Source of the DNA: Desulfovibrio sp.
GTDB lineage: Bacteria; Desulfobacterota; Desulfovibrionia; Desulfovibrionales; Desulfovibrionaceae
Direction: 5' to 3'
Length of the DNA: 38,723 nt
Assembly (NCBI GenBank): GCA_031271265.1
Contig: JAISWB010000060.1
Coordinates: 1 to 38,723, forward strand
Under the pieces are notes generated by a model, which was given only the letters and a program-made list of their open reading frames with translations, had not been told where the DNA came from and made no database searches. Positions 38,643-38,723 of this stretch are shown here, piece by piece. Positions within the stretch are counted from its first letter, which is position 1, and each line of letters starts with the position of its first letter. Made by a program: the position numbers and the translations under genes.

Positions 38643-38723
38643 AGATGGATTCTTCGCTACGCTCAGAATGACAAAAGCGTAGTCATTCTGAGCCGTAGCG
38701 AAGCGAAGGCGAAGAATCTATCT
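38643..38723. repeat. MITE-like palindromic element, copy 2, reaching the window end
   Basis: AGATGGATTCTTCGC...CAGAATGAC (38643-38672), a 9-base centre, then GTCATTCTGAGCC...GAAGAATCTATCT (38682-38723): an extended hairpin. The halves match the arms of 29387-29479, but here the GTCATTC ends face inward. The element may continue past the window. 38544-38642 holds no gene. Confidence 0.78.

Overview
The window is GC-rich (roughly 60-65% by eye). It reads like the chromosome of a strictly anaerobic, Desulfovibrio-type delta-proteobacterium (Desulfovibrionales or a close gut relative). This rests on gene content: Ni-hydrogenase maturation genes, a periplasmic multiheme cytochrome with an NrfD/HybA-type membrane module, a fused FAD/Fe-S D-2-hydroxyacid dehydrogenase, a sigma-54 response regulator and a Tat-exported flavin reductase. 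The exact taxon cannot be set from the sequence alone. No tRNA, rRNA, CRISPR array, intact IS element or phage gene was seen.

Layout. 1-0.7 kb: a Phd/VapC-type toxin-antitoxin pair on the minus strand. 0.9-4.3 kb (+): hypA, hypB, an Smr-domain protein and a sigma-54-dependent response regulator. 4.3-5.1 kb: no protein gene, but palindromic activator-like sites, a good -24/-12 promoter, a structured RNA ending in a terminator, and a 19-bp tandem array. I read this as a sigma-54-controlled small RNA locus beside its own activator, built like Vibrio luxO-qrr. 5.1-10.2 kb (+): a DUF459/SGNH protein, an SGNH hydrolase, an MBOAT acyltransferase and RlpA, probably a cell-wall or polysaccharide O-acylation group. 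10.3-15.0 kb (-): an NADP-dependent secondary alcohol dehydrogenase, a small acidic protein and a hybrid histidine kinase. 15.1-19.6 kb (-): a four-gene respiratory operon encoding a Tat-exported flavoprotein reductase, a multiheme cytochrome c, a four-cluster ferredoxin subunit and an NrfD-type quinol-interacting membrane subunit. 20.1-24.4 kb (+): a large FAD/Fe-S/CCG dehydrogenase and ruvX. 25.1-34.9 kb (+): CoA-transferase, crotonase, GntP-type permease, CitMHS/NhaD-type transporter and fixABCX. 35.2-38.5 kb (+): yajC-secD-secF.

How the parts fit. The 25-35 kb block looks like uptake and CoA activation of a short hydroxy- or unsaturated acid, hydration or dehydration by the crotonase, and electron exchange with the quinone pool through FixABCX. 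No acyl-CoA dehydrogenase is present in the window. The 20-24 kb dehydrogenase would feed electrons from D-lactate or a similar acid into respiration. The 15-19.6 kb operon would spend quinol electrons on reducing an unsaturated substrate in the periplasm. A 29-bp dyad and a sigma-70 promoter lie between these last two divergent units. Several operons contain strong hairpins between genes, and the intergenic DNA carries two families of short palindromic repeats.

Starts were chosen by Shine-Dalgarno sequence and family N-terminus, so several differ from the longest open frame. All family assignments come from reading motifs by eye; no database search was run.
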